Assembly: GCF_013240295.1 (NCBI RefSeq)
Contig: NZ_JABETK010000001.1
Location: 1,178,001 to 1,242,000, forward strand
DNA length: 64,000 bases
From: Neoaquamicrobium sediminum
GTDB lineage: Bacteria > Pseudomonadota > Alphaproteobacteria > Rhizobiales > Rhizobiaceae
Reading direction: 5' to 3'
Shown: positions 10,121-21,061 of the stretch, piece by piece
Layout of the letters: each line of letters opens with the position of its first letter
How positions within the stretch are numbered: the first letter of the stretch is position 1
Notes under the pieces: generated by a model
What the model saw: the letters and a program-made list of their open reading frames with translations, nothing else
Database searches by the model: none
What the model was told of the DNA's origin: nothing
Translations under genes and position numbers: made by a program

Positions 10121-11401
10121 ATGAGTAATCTCGCCTACGACGCGACGACGGATTCCGACGCCGCCAGCGAAAACGAAATCGCCGCCATGAGCGAATTGCG
10201 GCCGGTTCCGCGCATCTCCATCCAGGCATTCTGCGAGACGGAGAGCGTTGCCAGCCCGATCGAGCGGGCCGCTGCCGACAGGCGGATGTCCAAGGCGCAC
10301 CTGAAGGTGCACATGGGCGGTATCGGCACCGCGATCGACTTCTATCACTCGGCGCAAACGCCGAACCTGATCATCGTCGAGTCGCGCGACGAGCCGAAGC
10401 AGCTTGTTGCGGAGTTGCACAGGCTGGCCGAGGTCTGCGATCCCTCCTCGAAGGTGGTCGTCGTCGGTCACTATAACGACGTGTGGCTCTATCGCGAGCT
10501 GATCCGTTTCGGCATCTCCGAATACGTGGTCGCCCCGATCTCCATGGCTGACATCGTCTCGGTGATCTCGTCGATCTTCGTCGACCCGCAGGCCGAGCCG
10601 CTTGGCAAGTCCATCGCCTTCATTGGCGCCAAGGGTGGCGTCGGATCCTCCACTGTCGCGCACAATGTGGCCTGGAGCATGTCGACGCTGTTCAGCTCGG
10701 AAGTGCTGGTGGCCGACCTCGACCTTGCTTTCGGCACCGCCAACATCAATTTCGACCAGGACCCGGCGCAAGGCATCGCCGAAGCCGTGTTTTCGCCGGA
10801 GCGCATCGACGAAACCTATCTCGATCGCCTGCTTGCGCAGTGCGCCGAGCGCCTGTCACTGCTGGCGGCGCCGTCGATGCTGGACCGCACCTACGATTTC
10901 GACGCCGAGGCTTTCACCCAGATCATCGACGTTGCCCAGCGAAGCACGCCACTGCTTGTGCTGGACGTGCCGCATGTCTGGAACGGCTGGACCAAAAACG
11001 TGCTGACGCAGGCGGACCAGGTGGTGATCACGGCGACGCCGGAACTCGCCAACCTGCGCAATACCAAGAACCTGATGGACACGCTGAGAAAGCTGCGGCC
11101 GAACGACGGCCCGCCGAAATTGGTGATCAACCAGGCGGGTGTTCCCAAACGACCCGAGATCAGCGCCGCCGACTTTGCCGACCCGCTGGAACTCGAGCCG
11201 ATGGCAGTGATCCCCTTCGATCCCGCTCTCTTCGGCAACGCCGCCAACAACGGCAGGATGCTGAGCGAGATGGATGCCCAGCACGCGATCGTCAAGACGA
11301 TCAACGAGGTGGCGCATGTGCTGACCGGACGCTCGGAAATCAAGTCGAAGAAAAAGCCGGGGCTCGGCGACCTGCTGGAACGACTGAAGCTCAAGAAATA
11401 A
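10121..11401 (+). CDS. cpaE: Tad pilus ATPase-like localisation protein CpaE/TadZ
   Basis: MinD/ParA-like cytoplasmic protein that positions the pilus machine at the cell pole. The 426-residue protein has an N-terminal receiver-like domain (residues ~30-155) and a P-loop domain from ~165, with deviant Walker A KGGVGSSTVAHNVA near 171. ADLDLAFGTANINFDQD follows, and LLVLDVPHVWN near 285. The usual signature lysine context is present, so ATP binding is likely. The poly-basic tail KSKKKPGLGDLLERLKLKK resembles other rhizobial CpaE proteins. Confidence 0.92.
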   Translation: MSNLAYDATTDSDAASENEIAAMSELRPVPRISIQAFCETESVASPIERAAADRRMSKAHLKVHMGGIGTAIDFYHSAQTPNLIIVESRDEPKQLVAELHRLAEVCDPSSKVVVVGHYNDVWLYRELIRFGISEYVVAPISMADIVSVISSIFVDPQAEPLGKSIAFIGAKGGVGSSTVAHNVAWSMSTLFSSEVLVADLDLAFGTANINFDQDPAQGIAEAVFSPERIDETYLDRLLAQCAERLSLLAAPSMLDRTYDFDAEAFTQIIDVAQRSTPLLVLDVPHVWNGWTKNVLTQADQVVITATPELANLRNTKNLMDTLRKLRPNDGPPKLVINQAGVPKRPEISAADFADPLELEPMAVIPFDPALFGNAANNGRMLSEMDAQHAIVKTINEVAHVLTGRSEIKSKKKPGLGDLLERLKLKK

Positions 11402-11428
11402 TTCGAAAAAAGCGGGATCGGCGCGGAA

Positions 11429-12953
11429 ATGTTTGGCAAAAGAGGCAACGACGGCGGACAGAGCGAGACACCGGCTTTCCGGCCTGCCGGAACACCGGCA
11501 CCCGCGCCCGCAGCGCCCCGCGAGGCGGCCACGAGCACGACGACAATCGCGCCCGCACGCCCGCAACAGGCCGCAGGCGGTGCAAGTGCCGCGCCCGCAG
11601 CCCCGAAGCGCGCCATCGAGGCCCCGCCGCTTGCGCCGGAGCCTCCGAAGCGCGCTCCGCGCGAGCGCAGCGACAGCTATTACGATACCAAGAGCCAGGT
11701 TTTCTCGGCGCTGATCGACACGATCGACCTGTCGCAGCTGGCAAAACTCGACGCGGATTCCGCGCGCGAGGAAATCCGCGACATCGTCAACGACATCATT
11801 GCGATCAAGAATTTCGCGATGTCGATCTCCGAGCAGGAAGAACTGCTGGAGGACATCTGCAACGACGTGCTGGGCTATGGCCCGCTCGAGCCCCTGCTGG
11901 CGCGCGACGACATCGCCGACATCATGGTCAACGGCTCGAAGAACGTCTACATCGAGGTGGGCGGCAAGGTCGAGCAGACGACCATCCGCTTCCGCGACAA
12001 CCAGCAGCTTCTGAACATCTGCCAGCGCATCGTCAGCCAGGTTGGCCGGCGCGTCGACGAATCTTCGCCGATTTGCGACGCGCGTCTTCCCGACGGTTCG
12101 CGCGTCAACGTCATCGCACCTCCGCTCGCCATCGACGGCACCGCACTGACGATCCGCAAGTTCAAGAAGGACAAGCTGACACTCGACCAGCTCGTGCGGT
12201 TCGGCGCGATTACGCCCGAAGGGGCGGAAGTTCTGAAGATCATCGGCCGTGTCCGCTGCAACGTGGTCATTTCCGGGGGCACGGGTTCCGGTAAAACCAC
12301 GCTACTGAATTGCCTGACCAACTATATCGACCGCGACGAACGCATCATCACCTGCGAGGACTCGGCCGAGCTGCAAGCTCCAGCAGCCGCACGTGGTGCG
12401 ACTGGAGACCCGCCCGCCAAACCTCGAAGGCGAGGGCGAGGTGACCATGCGCGATTTGGTCAAGAACTGCCTGCGCATGCGTCCCGAACGCATCGTCGTG
12501 GGCGAGGTGCGCGGCCCTGAAGTGTTCGATCTTCTGCAGGCGATGAACACGGGCCACGACGGATCGATGGGTACCATCCACTCGAACAGCCCGCGCGAAT
12601 GTCTCAACCGCATGGAATCGATGATCGCGATGGGCGGCTTCGCCCTGCCGCAGAAGACCGTGCGCGAGATCATCGTCGGCTCGATCGATGTCATCATCCA
12701 GGCGGCACGCCTGCGCGACGGCTCTCGCCGCATCACCCACATCACCGAGGTGATCGGCATGGAAGGCGACGTCATCATCACGCAGGACATCGTCCTCTAT
12801 CACATCAAGGGCGAAGACGCGCAGGGTCGCATCATCGGCGAGCACGTGTCGACCGGCATCGGCCGCCCTGCGTTCTGGGATCGCGCCCGCTACTATGGCG
12901 AGGACGCGCGGCTCGCCAACGCGCTGGAAGCGATGGAAAAGGAAACGCAGTGA
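11429..12953 (+). CDS. cpaF: Tad pilus secretion ATPase CpaF/TadA (frameshifted at 12375)
   Basis: Hexameric ATPase driving pilus assembly at the inner membrane. The N-terminal part (11429 to ~12374) has a proline-rich leader, then the VirB11-like N-domain and Walker [10 protein letters not shown] near residue 285. At 12374-12377 the sequence reads CAAG where CAG is expected after AELQ. The extra A shifts the frame, and the rest continues in the next frame with [32 protein letters not shown] (Walker B) and [16 protein letters not shown]. Removing one A gives a normal 507-residue protein. A base-calling insertion is more likely than a pseudogene, because the operon is otherwise intact. Confidence 0.9.
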
Positions 12954-12994
12954 CCGAGCGCGTCCTCACGGCAGGCACTGCATAGGAGACTGGG

Positions 12995-14008
12995 ATGTTC
13001 GGACTGGACAGCACTGTTCTGGCCTTCATCGCGCTGGCAACGCTCAGCGTCGGTGCGCTCGCCTATGCCCTGCTGTTCACATCGATCGAGAACGAGAAGA
13101 AGGCCGGCAAGCGGCTGGAGACCATCAAGCGCGCCGACACGGACCGCGCCACGGTCAAGGCGTCGCGGGACCGCGTTGCCGAGGCGGCACGTCGGCGCAA
13201 ATCCGTGCAGGATTCGCTCAAAGAGCTAGAAACCAAGCAGAAAACCCGCGCCCTCAGCACCAAGAAGCCGCCTCTCAAGATACAGCTTCGCCAGGCCGGC
13301 ATGAAAGTCACCATACAGCGCTTCTATATCTATTCCGTCATCTGTGGGCTGGTCCTGACGGCGCTGCTGTTCATCGTGGGCGTGCCGCCCCTGGTGCTAC
13401 CCGGCGTTTTCCTGGCTGGAACGTTCGGCATCCCGCGATGGGTCGTCTCATTCATGCGCGCGCGCAGGGTGAAGGCGTTTCTGCACGAGTTTCCCAACTC
13501 GCTCGACGTCATCGTGCGCGCGGTCAAGTCGGGCCTGCCGCTCAACGATTCCGTGCGGCTGATCGCGGCGGAGTCACCCGAGCCCGTGCGGACCGAATTC
13601 CGCCGCATCGTCGAGTCGCAGCAAGTCGGCCTCTCGCTGCCGGAAGCGGTGATGCGCATGCCCGAAACCATGCCTTGCGCGGAAGCCAGCTTCTTCGGCG
13701 TGGTCATCCAGATCCAGAGCCAGGCCGGCGGCAACCTCTCCGAAGCGCTGGGCAACCTCTCCAAGGTGCTGCGCGACCGCAAGAAGATGAAGGCCAAGAT
13801 CCAGGCGCTGTCGATGGAAGCCAAGGCCTCCGCCGTCATTCTCGGCGCGCTGCCGTTCCTCGTTGCGCTGCTCGTCTATCTGTCGAGCCCGAACTACATC
13901 ATGCCGCTGTTCACCCATCCGACAGGGCATCTCATCCTTGCGATCTCCGGCGTGTGGATGTCGATCGGCATCTTCGTCATGCGCAAGATGATCAATTTCG
14001 AAGTCTAG
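12995..14008 (+). CDS. tadB: Tad pilus inner-membrane platform protein TadB/CpaG
   Basis: One of two type II secretion F-domain proteins forming the inner-membrane platform. The 337-residue protein has an N-terminal membrane segment (~residues 7-28), a cytoplasmic charged stretch, two membrane segments (~108-150) and the T2SSF domain with EFPNSLDVIVRAVKSGLPL near 162 and QAGGNLSEALGNLSKVLRDRK near 243. Two more membrane helices end the protein. It follows cpaF after 41 bp with GGAG before the ATG. Confidence 0.93.
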   Translation: MFGLDSTVLAFIALATLSVGALAYALLFTSIENEKKAGKRLETIKRADTDRATVKASRDRVAEAARRRKSVQDSLKELETKQKTRALSTKKPPLKIQLRQAGMKVTIQRFYIYSVICGLVLTALLFIVGVPPLVLPGVFLAGTFGIPRWVVSFMRARRVKAFLHEFPNSLDVIVRAVKSGLPLNDSVRLIAAESPEPVRTEFRRIVESQQVGLSLPEAVMRMPETMPCAEASFFGVVIQIQSQAGGNLSEALGNLSKVLRDRKKMKAKIQALSMEAKASAVILGALPFLVALLVYLSSPNYIMPLFTHPTGHLILAISGVWMSIGIFVMRKMINFEV

Positions 14009-14026
14009 CCTCAGGGAAGCGTCACC

Positions 14027-15022
14027 ATGCTGGACCAGATCGCCAAATCCATATCCGATCCGAGCCTGATGATCTCGATCGTGGTCGCGGTCGCGGTGTT
14101 CGTCACGATGTTCACCGCGCTTCCCGCGCTCAGCGGCAATCCGCTCAAGGCGCGGATGAAGTCGGTTGCGCTGGAGCGTGACGAGCTGCGCGCAAAGCAA
14201 CGCGCACGGCTTGCCGCGGAGGCCGACCGCAGGCGCAAGGGCCTGCGCGAGGAACAGTCAGTCGGGATGCGGAACATTGTCGACAGGCTCGATCTGAGGC
14301 GCCTGCTCGCAGACGAGAAAACCGCGGCGCAGCTTAAGGTCGCCGGCTTCCGCGGCCAGAACCCGCTGACGAAGTTCCTGTTTTTCCGCCTTGTCCTGCC
14401 TTTCATCGGGCTGGCTCTCGGCCTCGTCTACATCTTCGTGCTCGGAGGCCTTTCCGAGCAGTCGCCGCTGATGAAACTTTTCGTCTGCATCCTGCTTGGC
14501 TATGGCGGCTTTTACGCTCCGATCCTCTACGTCAGGAACCGGGCCACCAAGCGCCAGCAATCCATTCAGAAAGCATGGCCAGACGCGCTGGACCTGATGC
14601 TGATCTGCGTCGAATCCGGCATATCGGTGGAAGCCGCATTCCGCCGCGTGGCAGACGAGATCGGCATCCAGTCGGTCGACCTTGCCGAAGAACTCGTGCT
14701 GACGAATGCAGAACTGTCGTTCCTTCAGGAGCGCAAGCAGGCCTACGACAACCTTGCGGCGCGCACGGGACTGGAGGCCGTGAAATCGGTGACGCAGGCG
14801 CTGGTTCAGGCCGAACGCTACGGCACGCCGGTTGCCCACGCCCTGCGCGTCCTGTCGGCGGAAAGCCGCGACATGCGCATGAACATCGCCGAGAAGAAGG
14901 CAGCGGCGCTGCCGCCCAAGCTGACAGTGCCGATGATCCTGTTCTTCCTGCCGGTGCTTTTCGGCGTCATCCTTGGACCGGCCGGCATCCAGATTTCGGA
15001 GCAGGCGATCTTCAGCAAGTGA
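14027..15022 (+). CDS. tadC: Tad pilus inner-membrane platform protein TadC/CpaH
   Basis: Partner of TadB in the pilus platform. The 331-residue protein has an N-terminal membrane segment (~15-32), paired helices near 125-170, and a T2SSF domain with WPDALDLMLICVESGISVEAAF near 183 and VTQALVQAERYGTPVAHALRVL near 250. It closes the tad operon; the next gene, corC, is convergent 23 bp away and a hairpin covers the tadC stop. Confidence 0.93.
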   Translation: MLDQIAKSISDPSLMISIVVAVAVFVTMFTALPALSGNPLKARMKSVALERDELRAKQRARLAAEADRRRKGLREEQSVGMRNIVDRLDLRRLLADEKTAAQLKVAGFRGQNPLTKFLFFRLVLPFIGLALGLVYIFVLGGLSEQSPLMKLFVCILLGYGGFYAPILYVRNRATKRQQSIQKAWPDALDLMLICVESGISVEAAFRRVADEIGIQSVDLAEELVLTNAELSFLQERKQAYDNLAARTGLEAVKSVTQALVQAERYGTPVAHALRVLSAESRDMRMNIAEKKAAALPPKLTVPMILFFLPVLFGVILGPAGIQISEQAIFSK

Positions 15023-15038
15023 CGGCGATGCCGTCACT
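15018..15038. terminator. Hairpin at the tadC/corC convergence
   Basis: A 9-bp perfect inverted repeat, AGTGACGGC and GCCGTCACT, has a GAT loop and includes the tadC stop codon. No T-run follows on either strand, so it is a terminator only by position. Confidence 0.5.
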
Positions 15039-15045
15039 CGTCTGA

Positions 15046-16140
15046 TCAGGCGCTCTGCTTTTCAGGCGCTTTGACTTCGGCAGGCGGCGGCAAGGGCTCG
15101 TCTCGCGTGACCATCCGCGCCCTGCGGCGGTCCGCCGCCCTGCCCTGAACGATCCTGACCCGCTTGACGCGGCGGGGATCTGCATCCAGCACGTGGAACT
15201 CGAAGCCGGGAATCGCCTGCACGACCTCGCCGCGCGCCGGAACACGGCCGAGCGCGTTGAAGATCATGCCGCCGATGGTGTCGACATATTCCTCGTGCTC
15301 ACCGCCGGTGAAGGCCTCGCCGATGGCTTCGGCGACATCCTCGATCTCTGCCTTGGCGTCGACGACGAAAATGCCGTCGCCCGTGCGGGTGATCATCGGC
15401 TCCTCGTCCTCGTCATGCTCGTCCTCGATGTCGCCGACGACCATCTCGACGATGTCCTCCAGCGAAACGAGACCGTCGGTGCCGCCATATTCGTCGATGA
15501 CGAGAGCCATCTGGATGCGCGCAGCCTGCATGCGGGTCATCAGGTCGGAGGCAAGCATCGACGGCGGCACGAAAAGCACAGGCCGCACGATGCCAAGGTC
15601 GCCGATCGGCTTGCCGAGATCGACATTGGCCAGATCGAGCGGCAGTGCCGGGGTTTTGCGCGTGGCGCGGCCCTTCTTCTGCTTGGCGGCGCGCGTGATG
15701 TAACCCACAACGTCGCGGATGTGGACCATGCCGCGCGGATCGTCGAGCGTCTCCTGATAGACCGGCATGCGCGAACGGCCCGACTCCTCGAAGAGTGTCA
15801 GAAGATCGCCAAGCGCGGTCGACAGTTCGATGGCCTCGATGTCGGCACGCGGCACCATGACATCCTCGACGCGCAGCTCGCGCAGGCGTAGGATGTTGTT
15901 GAGCATGGCGCGCTCACCGACCGAGAACACGGTGCCGGTCGCCTGTTCGGACAGCGCATCCGCCAGGTCTTCACGCAGGCTCGATCCGTTGCGCGGTCGA
16001 AACCGCGCAGCCAGCCGTTCGAATAATGAGGGTTTGGTGCCGGATCGTCCGGCGGGCGTACTTTGGGACTCGCCTGACTGGTCGGAGCCCTGTTCGCCGC
16101 CCTGCTCCGCAACAGCGGCAGATTGTGCGTTTTCGTTCAT
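15046..16140 (-). CDS. corC: CorC/HlyC-type CBS-domain protein
   Basis: Cytosolic CBS-pair protein of the CorC/TlyC family, linked to Mg2+/Co2+ efflux or membrane-transport regulation. The 364-residue protein lacks the membrane DUF21 domain. It has an acidic low-complexity N-terminus, the VEDVMVPRADIEAIE block opening CBS1 near residue 95, CBS2 near 170, and a C-terminal transporter-associated domain with IDEYGGTDGLVSLEDIVEMVVG near 216 and GYLxxxLGxVP-like FNALGRVPARGEVV. It lies 27 bp downstream of ybeY in the corC-ybeY-phoH-miaB block. The lnt gene that usually follows in rhizobia is absent. Confidence 0.88.
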   Translation of the reverse strand: MNENAQSAAVAEQGGEQGSDQSGESQSTPAGRSGTKPSLFERLAARFRPRNGSSLREDLADALSEQATGTVFSVGERAMLNNILRLRELRVEDVMVPRADIEAIELSTALGDLLTLFEESGRSRMPVYQETLDDPRGMVHIRDVVGYITRAAKQKKGRATRKTPALPLDLANVDLGKPIGDLGIVRPVLFVPPSMLASDLMTRMQAARIQMALVIDEYGGTDGLVSLEDIVEMVVGDIEDEHDEDEEPMITRTGDGIFVVDAKAEIEDVAEAIGEAFTGGEHEEYVDTIGGMIFNALGRVPARGEVVQAIPGFEFHVLDADPRRVKRVRIVQGRAADRRRARMVTRDEPLPPPAEVKAPEKQSA

Positions 16141-16167
16141 CGTCTTTCGGTCGTTTGACCTTTTCAG

Positions 16168-16641
16168 TTATCCATATGGATCAGGAATGGCAAGTCCGGC
16201 GAGTATGCGCCGTTCGAGCGCTTCCATTTCCTCGGCTTCTTCGTCGGTTTCGTGGTCGTAGCCGAGAAGATGCAGCATGCCATGCACGATCAGGTGCCTG
16301 AGATGGTGCTCGAAGGGCTTTTCTTCCAGTACCGCCTCCGAAGAAATCGTCTCGAAGGCGAGCACGATGTCGCCCAGCATCGCCGGGAGCGGGTCGCCCG
16401 GGGCGATTTCGAAGGCGGGGAACGACAGGACGTTCGTCGCCTTGTCCTTGCCGCGCCAGCCGCGATTGAGCTCGGCGATGTGCGCGTCGTCGGTGAAAAG
16501 CAGCGAAAGTTCAGCCGTATTTGCCGCTTTCAGGTCGAGCTCGACCAAAACCGCGTCAACAGTCGGAGCAGCAAGCGCCGAAAGCTCATCCTCGGCCGGC
16601 CACGCGCCGGCTTCGATCGCGATGTCTATGTCGATCATCAC
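16168..16641 (-). CDS. ybeY: Endoribonuclease YbeY
   Basis: Zn-dependent single-strand endoribonuclease for 16S rRNA 3' maturation and ribosome quality control. The 157-residue protein shows the metal motif [11 protein letters not shown] (HxxxHxxGxxH) near residue 120, preceded by [10 protein letters not shown] and [10 protein letters not shown]. It is 13 bp downstream of phoH, the standard partner. Confidence 0.95.
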   Translation of the reverse strand: MMIDIDIAIEAGAWPAEDELSALAAPTVDAVLVELDLKAANTAELSLLFTDDAHIAELNRGWRGKDKATNVLSFPAFEIAPGDPLPAMLGDIVLAFETISSEAVLEEKPFEHHLRHLIVHGMLHLLGYDHETDEEAEEMEALERRILAGLAIPDPYG

Positions 16642-16653
16642 GATATCAGTGCG

Positions 16654-17697
16654 TCAAACGTCGATCCGACCCTTGCGGTCGGCGCCGGAACCATGGGCGT
16701 CGTAGGCCCTGACGATTTCGGCGACCAGCGGGTGGCGGACGACGTCCACGTCGTTGAACCGAACGGTGACGATGCCCGGAACGCCGTCCAGCACCTGAAG
16801 CGCCTCAACGAGGCCCGACTTGGTGTTTGGCGGCAGGTCGATCTGGCTCGGATCGCCGGTGACGATCATGCGACCGCCTTCGCCGAGCCGGGTCAGGAAC
16901 ATCTTCATCTGCATCGGCGTGGTGTTCTGTGCCTCGTCGAGAATGATCGCCGCATTGCGCAGCGTGCGGCCGCGCATGAAGGCCAGCGGCGCGATCTCGA
17001 TGACCTCGGCCGCAATCGCCCGCTCGACCTTGTCGGCGGGGATCATGTCGTAGAGCGCGTCATAGAGCGGCCGCAGATAAGGATCGACCTTCTCCTTCAT
17101 GTCGCCGGGCAGGAAGCCGAGCCGCTCGCCGGCCTCGACGGCCGGGCGCGACAGCACGATGCGCTCGACCATGCCGCGCTCGAGCAGCATCGCCGCGTGA
17201 GCGACCGCCAGATAGGTCTTGCCGGTGCCGGCAGGCCCTATGCCGAAGACGAGCTCGGAGCGCTCCAGCGCCCGCATATAGGCGTCCTGGTTCAATGAAC
17301 GCGCATAGATCGTGCGTTTGCGCGTGGCGATCTGCGCTGCCGCCACCTTGCCCTTGCGCTCAAGCGTCGGGAGCGTGAGCTGATCGTCGACGGCTATCGC
17401 CATGCGGATCGCGCCATCCACCTCGGAGGGAGACACGTCCGCGCCCTTCTGGAGGAGCTCGTAGAGATAATCCAGCGCGCGCCGCGCCTGCTCGGCAGCG
17501 ACCGGATCGCCCTTGATGGATAGCTGATTGCCCTTCGAGCGTATATCGACGCCCAGCTTCTGCTCCAGCCGGGCCAGATTCTCGTCGAACTGGCCGTAAA
17601 GCGCGCTCGCGTGCTTGTTGTTGTCGAAGGTCAGAACGATATGCGCCATGTCGGAGGCCCCGGCGGGCGGTGCTTTCAGTTCTGTTGCGGCGCTCAA
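16654..17697 (-). CDS. phoH: PhoH-like ATPase
   Basis: Cytoplasmic P-loop NTPase of the PhoH/YbeZ type that works with YbeY in RNA metabolism. The 347-residue protein has an N-terminal KH-like region (to ~115), Walker A FGIGPAGTGKTYLAVAHA near 153 and Walker B NAAIILDEAQNTTPMQMKMFL near 245, with TGDPSQIDLP after it. It lies between miaB and ybeY, with 13-bp gaps on both sides, consistent with one transcript. Confidence 0.94.
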   Translation of the reverse strand: MSAATELKAPPAGASDMAHIVLTFDNNKHASALYGQFDENLARLEQKLGVDIRSKGNQLSIKGDPVAAEQARRALDYLYELLQKGADVSPSEVDGAIRMAIAVDDQLTLPTLERKGKVAAAQIATRKRTIYARSLNQDAYMRALERSELVFGIGPAGTGKTYLAVAHAAMLLERGMVERIVLSRPAVEAGERLGFLPGDMKEKVDPYLRPLYDALYDMIPADKVERAIAAEVIEIAPLAFMRGRTLRNAAIILDEAQNTTPMQMKMFLTRLGEGGRMIVTGDPSQIDLPPNTKSGLVEALQVLDGVPGIVTVRFNDVDVVRHPLVAEIVRAYDAHGSGADRKGRIDV

Positions 17698-17710
17698 ACG
17701 TCTCTCCTGA

Positions 17711-19126
<1,416 letters not shown>

Positions 19127-19250
19127 GGCGCGTCTCTAGCCGTTTTTGATGTCAAAAAACAGATGAATCGCCAGAGATCCCGCGCCTTAACGGTCGGTTC
19201 ACCAATATCCTTCATTTTTCCTTCAACTGTCCAAGACCTGGAGAACTCGC

Positions 19251-19679
19251 ATGGCGCGGCGCTGGATCAATTTCGTAACGGGCATGGCCCTGGCGAGCGC
19301 GGTGGCATTGCCGGCCCAAACCCTTGCAGGCGAACCGATCCAGGTTCAGATGAACCAGGCCAAGATCGTCAAGCTCGCGCGCCCTGCCGACACGATCGTC
19401 ATCGGCAATCCGGCGATCGCCGACGCTTCCGTTCAGGACGCATCCACGATCGTGCTTACCGGCAAAGGCTTCGGCGTGACCAATCTTGTGGTTTTGGACA
19501 ATGACGGCGCTCCGATCGTCGACGAGCAGATCGTCGTATCGCGGCATCTTGCCAATTCCGTGCGCATCTATCGTCGGTCCGACGTGCAGACCCTGTCCTG
19601 CAGCCCGTATTGCGAATCCTCGTTCAAGAACGAGGCCGAGACGACCTCGGAAGCTGAGATGCGTCGCTACTCCGAATAA
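19251..19679 (+). CDS. Pilus secretin N-domain protein (stand-alone CpaC N-domain)
   Basis: Exported protein of 142 residues with a signal peptide ending around residue 26 (TLAG). The body matches only the N-terminal domain of tad secretins: IQVQMNQAKIVKLARPADTIVIGNPAIADASV and GKGFGVTNLVVLDNDG. There is no secretin channel domain. A Cys pair (SCSPYC) sits near residue 120. It precedes two TadE-like genes and is likely an accessory of the tad pilus; its function is not established by the sequence. Confidence 0.82.
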   Translation: MARRWINFVTGMALASAVALPAQTLAGEPIQVQMNQAKIVKLARPADTIVIGNPAIADASVQDASTIVLTGKGFGVTNLVVLDNDGAPIVDEQIVVSRHLANSVRIYRRSDVQTLSCSPYCESSFKNEAETTSEAEMRRYSE

Positions 19680-19790
19680 GCGTTAACGAAGGGCTGACTT
19701 TGGCCGCTCAATTTGAGAGTTCGCCAAAACGGCCCCTCAACCCGCCTACTGTATGGTCCTGCCATGAGATACCACCGGCAGGGTGCCACC

Positions 19791-20378
19791 ATGCATGATG
19801 CAAGCGAGAAAAAACCAGTCGAGACGCGCGGCAAGCCGCGGCGACCAGGCTTTCTGCGTCATTTCGTAAAAGATGCGAAAGGCAGCGTCGCGATCGAATT
19901 CACGGCGCTGGCTATTCCGTTCGCCATGCTCGTGTTCGCGATCCTGGAAAGCTGCATCTCGTTTGCAGCCCAGCAGCTCATGTCCAGCATCACTGACGAC
20001 GTGGCCCGCCAGTTCCGCACCGGCCAGATACAGATTGCCGATGTCGAGGCCGACAAGAACCTGGTGCGCAATAAAATCTGCGACCGGCTGGAGATCGTGG
20101 TGTCGGATGGTTGTCCCGGCCTCGAGATCGACCTGCGCAGCTTCAACACATTCGCACAGGCTGCACAGCAGCGTATCGCCTTCACCAAGGACAACGATAT
20201 CGACACCAAGGGCTTCAAGATCGACCCAGGCAAGGCGCTTTCGAAGAACCAGTTGCGGGTATTCTACCGCTGGCCGGTGATGACCGATTTCCTGCGCAAG
20301 TCGATGTCGAACCTGAAGGATGGAAAGACGCTGCACTACGCAACGGTCACCTGGCAGAACGAGCCATTCGAGGAATAG
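19791..20378 (+). CDS. TadE-like pseudopilin
   Basis: Inner-membrane pseudopilin-like protein of the tad system, about 195 residues. The TadE signature GSVAIEFTALAIPFAMLVFAILE begins near residue 27, a Flp-like cleavage/membrane segment, followed by a periplasmic domain with two cysteines. ATG 19791 is chosen with AGGG eight bases upstream; ATG 19764 is possible. It lies 50 bp before a second TadE-like gene. Confidence 0.82.
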   Translation: MHDASEKKPVETRGKPRRPGFLRHFVKDAKGSVAIEFTALAIPFAMLVFAILESCISFAAQQLMSSITDDVARQFRTGQIQIADVEADKNLVRNKICDRLEIVVSDGCPGLEIDLRSFNTFAQAAQQRIAFTKDNDIDTKGFKIDPGKALSKNQLRVFYRWPVMTDFLRKSMSNLKDGKTLHYATVTWQNEPFEE

Positions 20379-20428
20379 ACGGCTCCTGGGCCAGACGTAA
20401 GAGATTGCTCTAGCGGGGAGAGCAGGGG

Positions 20429-21052
20429 ATGAACATGAAACGCGCTATTCTCAACGGGCTTGTCGGTACAAAGGCAAGGCTCCTTCGCCTCGTTGGCGAC
20501 CGGCGCGGGGTGGCCGCCCTGGAATTCGCCATGGTCGCGCCCGTGCTTCTGTCGCTCTACTTCGTGACGATGGAAGTTGCACAAGGCATCGAGGCCAACA
20601 AGAAGGTCAGCAGGATCGGCTCCATGGTCGCCGACCTCGTCACGCAGCAGCAAAGCATCAACCGCTCCGAACTGGAGGCGATCATGCAGATCGGCAGCGC
20701 AATTCTGCTGCCCTACAACCGCAGCCAGCCGGACATCACCGTCACCGCGATCAAGCTCACCGACACAAGCACTCCCAAGGCGATTGTGCAGTGGTCGCGA
20801 AGGATGCGGAACGGCGCATTCATGCAGGGGCCGGTAAAAGGCACCGAAACCCAGGTTCCGACGACGTTGAAAATCAGGGACACGTTCCTGATCCAGGTGA
20901 GTGCCGGACTGGAATACCGGCCCGTTCTGACCTGGACGGCGGAAAACAAGGCCGCGATTGGACTGGCGGCTTCGTTCGACAGGATCGACATGGATGAAAG
21001 CTACTTCCTGCGCCCCCGCATGACGGCGGAGATCGATTGCAGCGACTGCTGA
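20429..21052 (+). CDS. TadE/TadG-like pilus protein
   Basis: Second pseudopilin-like protein, 207 residues. The signature GVAALEFAMVAPVLLSLYFV begins near residue 29, followed by MEVAQGIEANKKVSRIGSMVADLV. The C-terminal periplasmic part ends in the cysteine pair IDCSDC. It ends nine bases before the convergent phnD-like gene. With the gene at 19791 it probably supplies the minor pilins of the tad apparatus. Confidence 0.82.
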   Translation: MNMKRAILNGLVGTKARLLRLVGDRRGVAALEFAMVAPVLLSLYFVTMEVAQGIEANKKVSRIGSMVADLVTQQQSINRSELEAIMQIGSAILLPYNRSQPDITVTAIKLTDTSTPKAIVQWSRRMRNGAFMQGPVKGTETQVPTTLKIRDTFLIQVSAGLEYRPVLTWTAENKAAIGLAASFDRIDMDESYFLRPRMTAEIDCSDC

Positions 21053-21061
21053 CCCCGAAGA

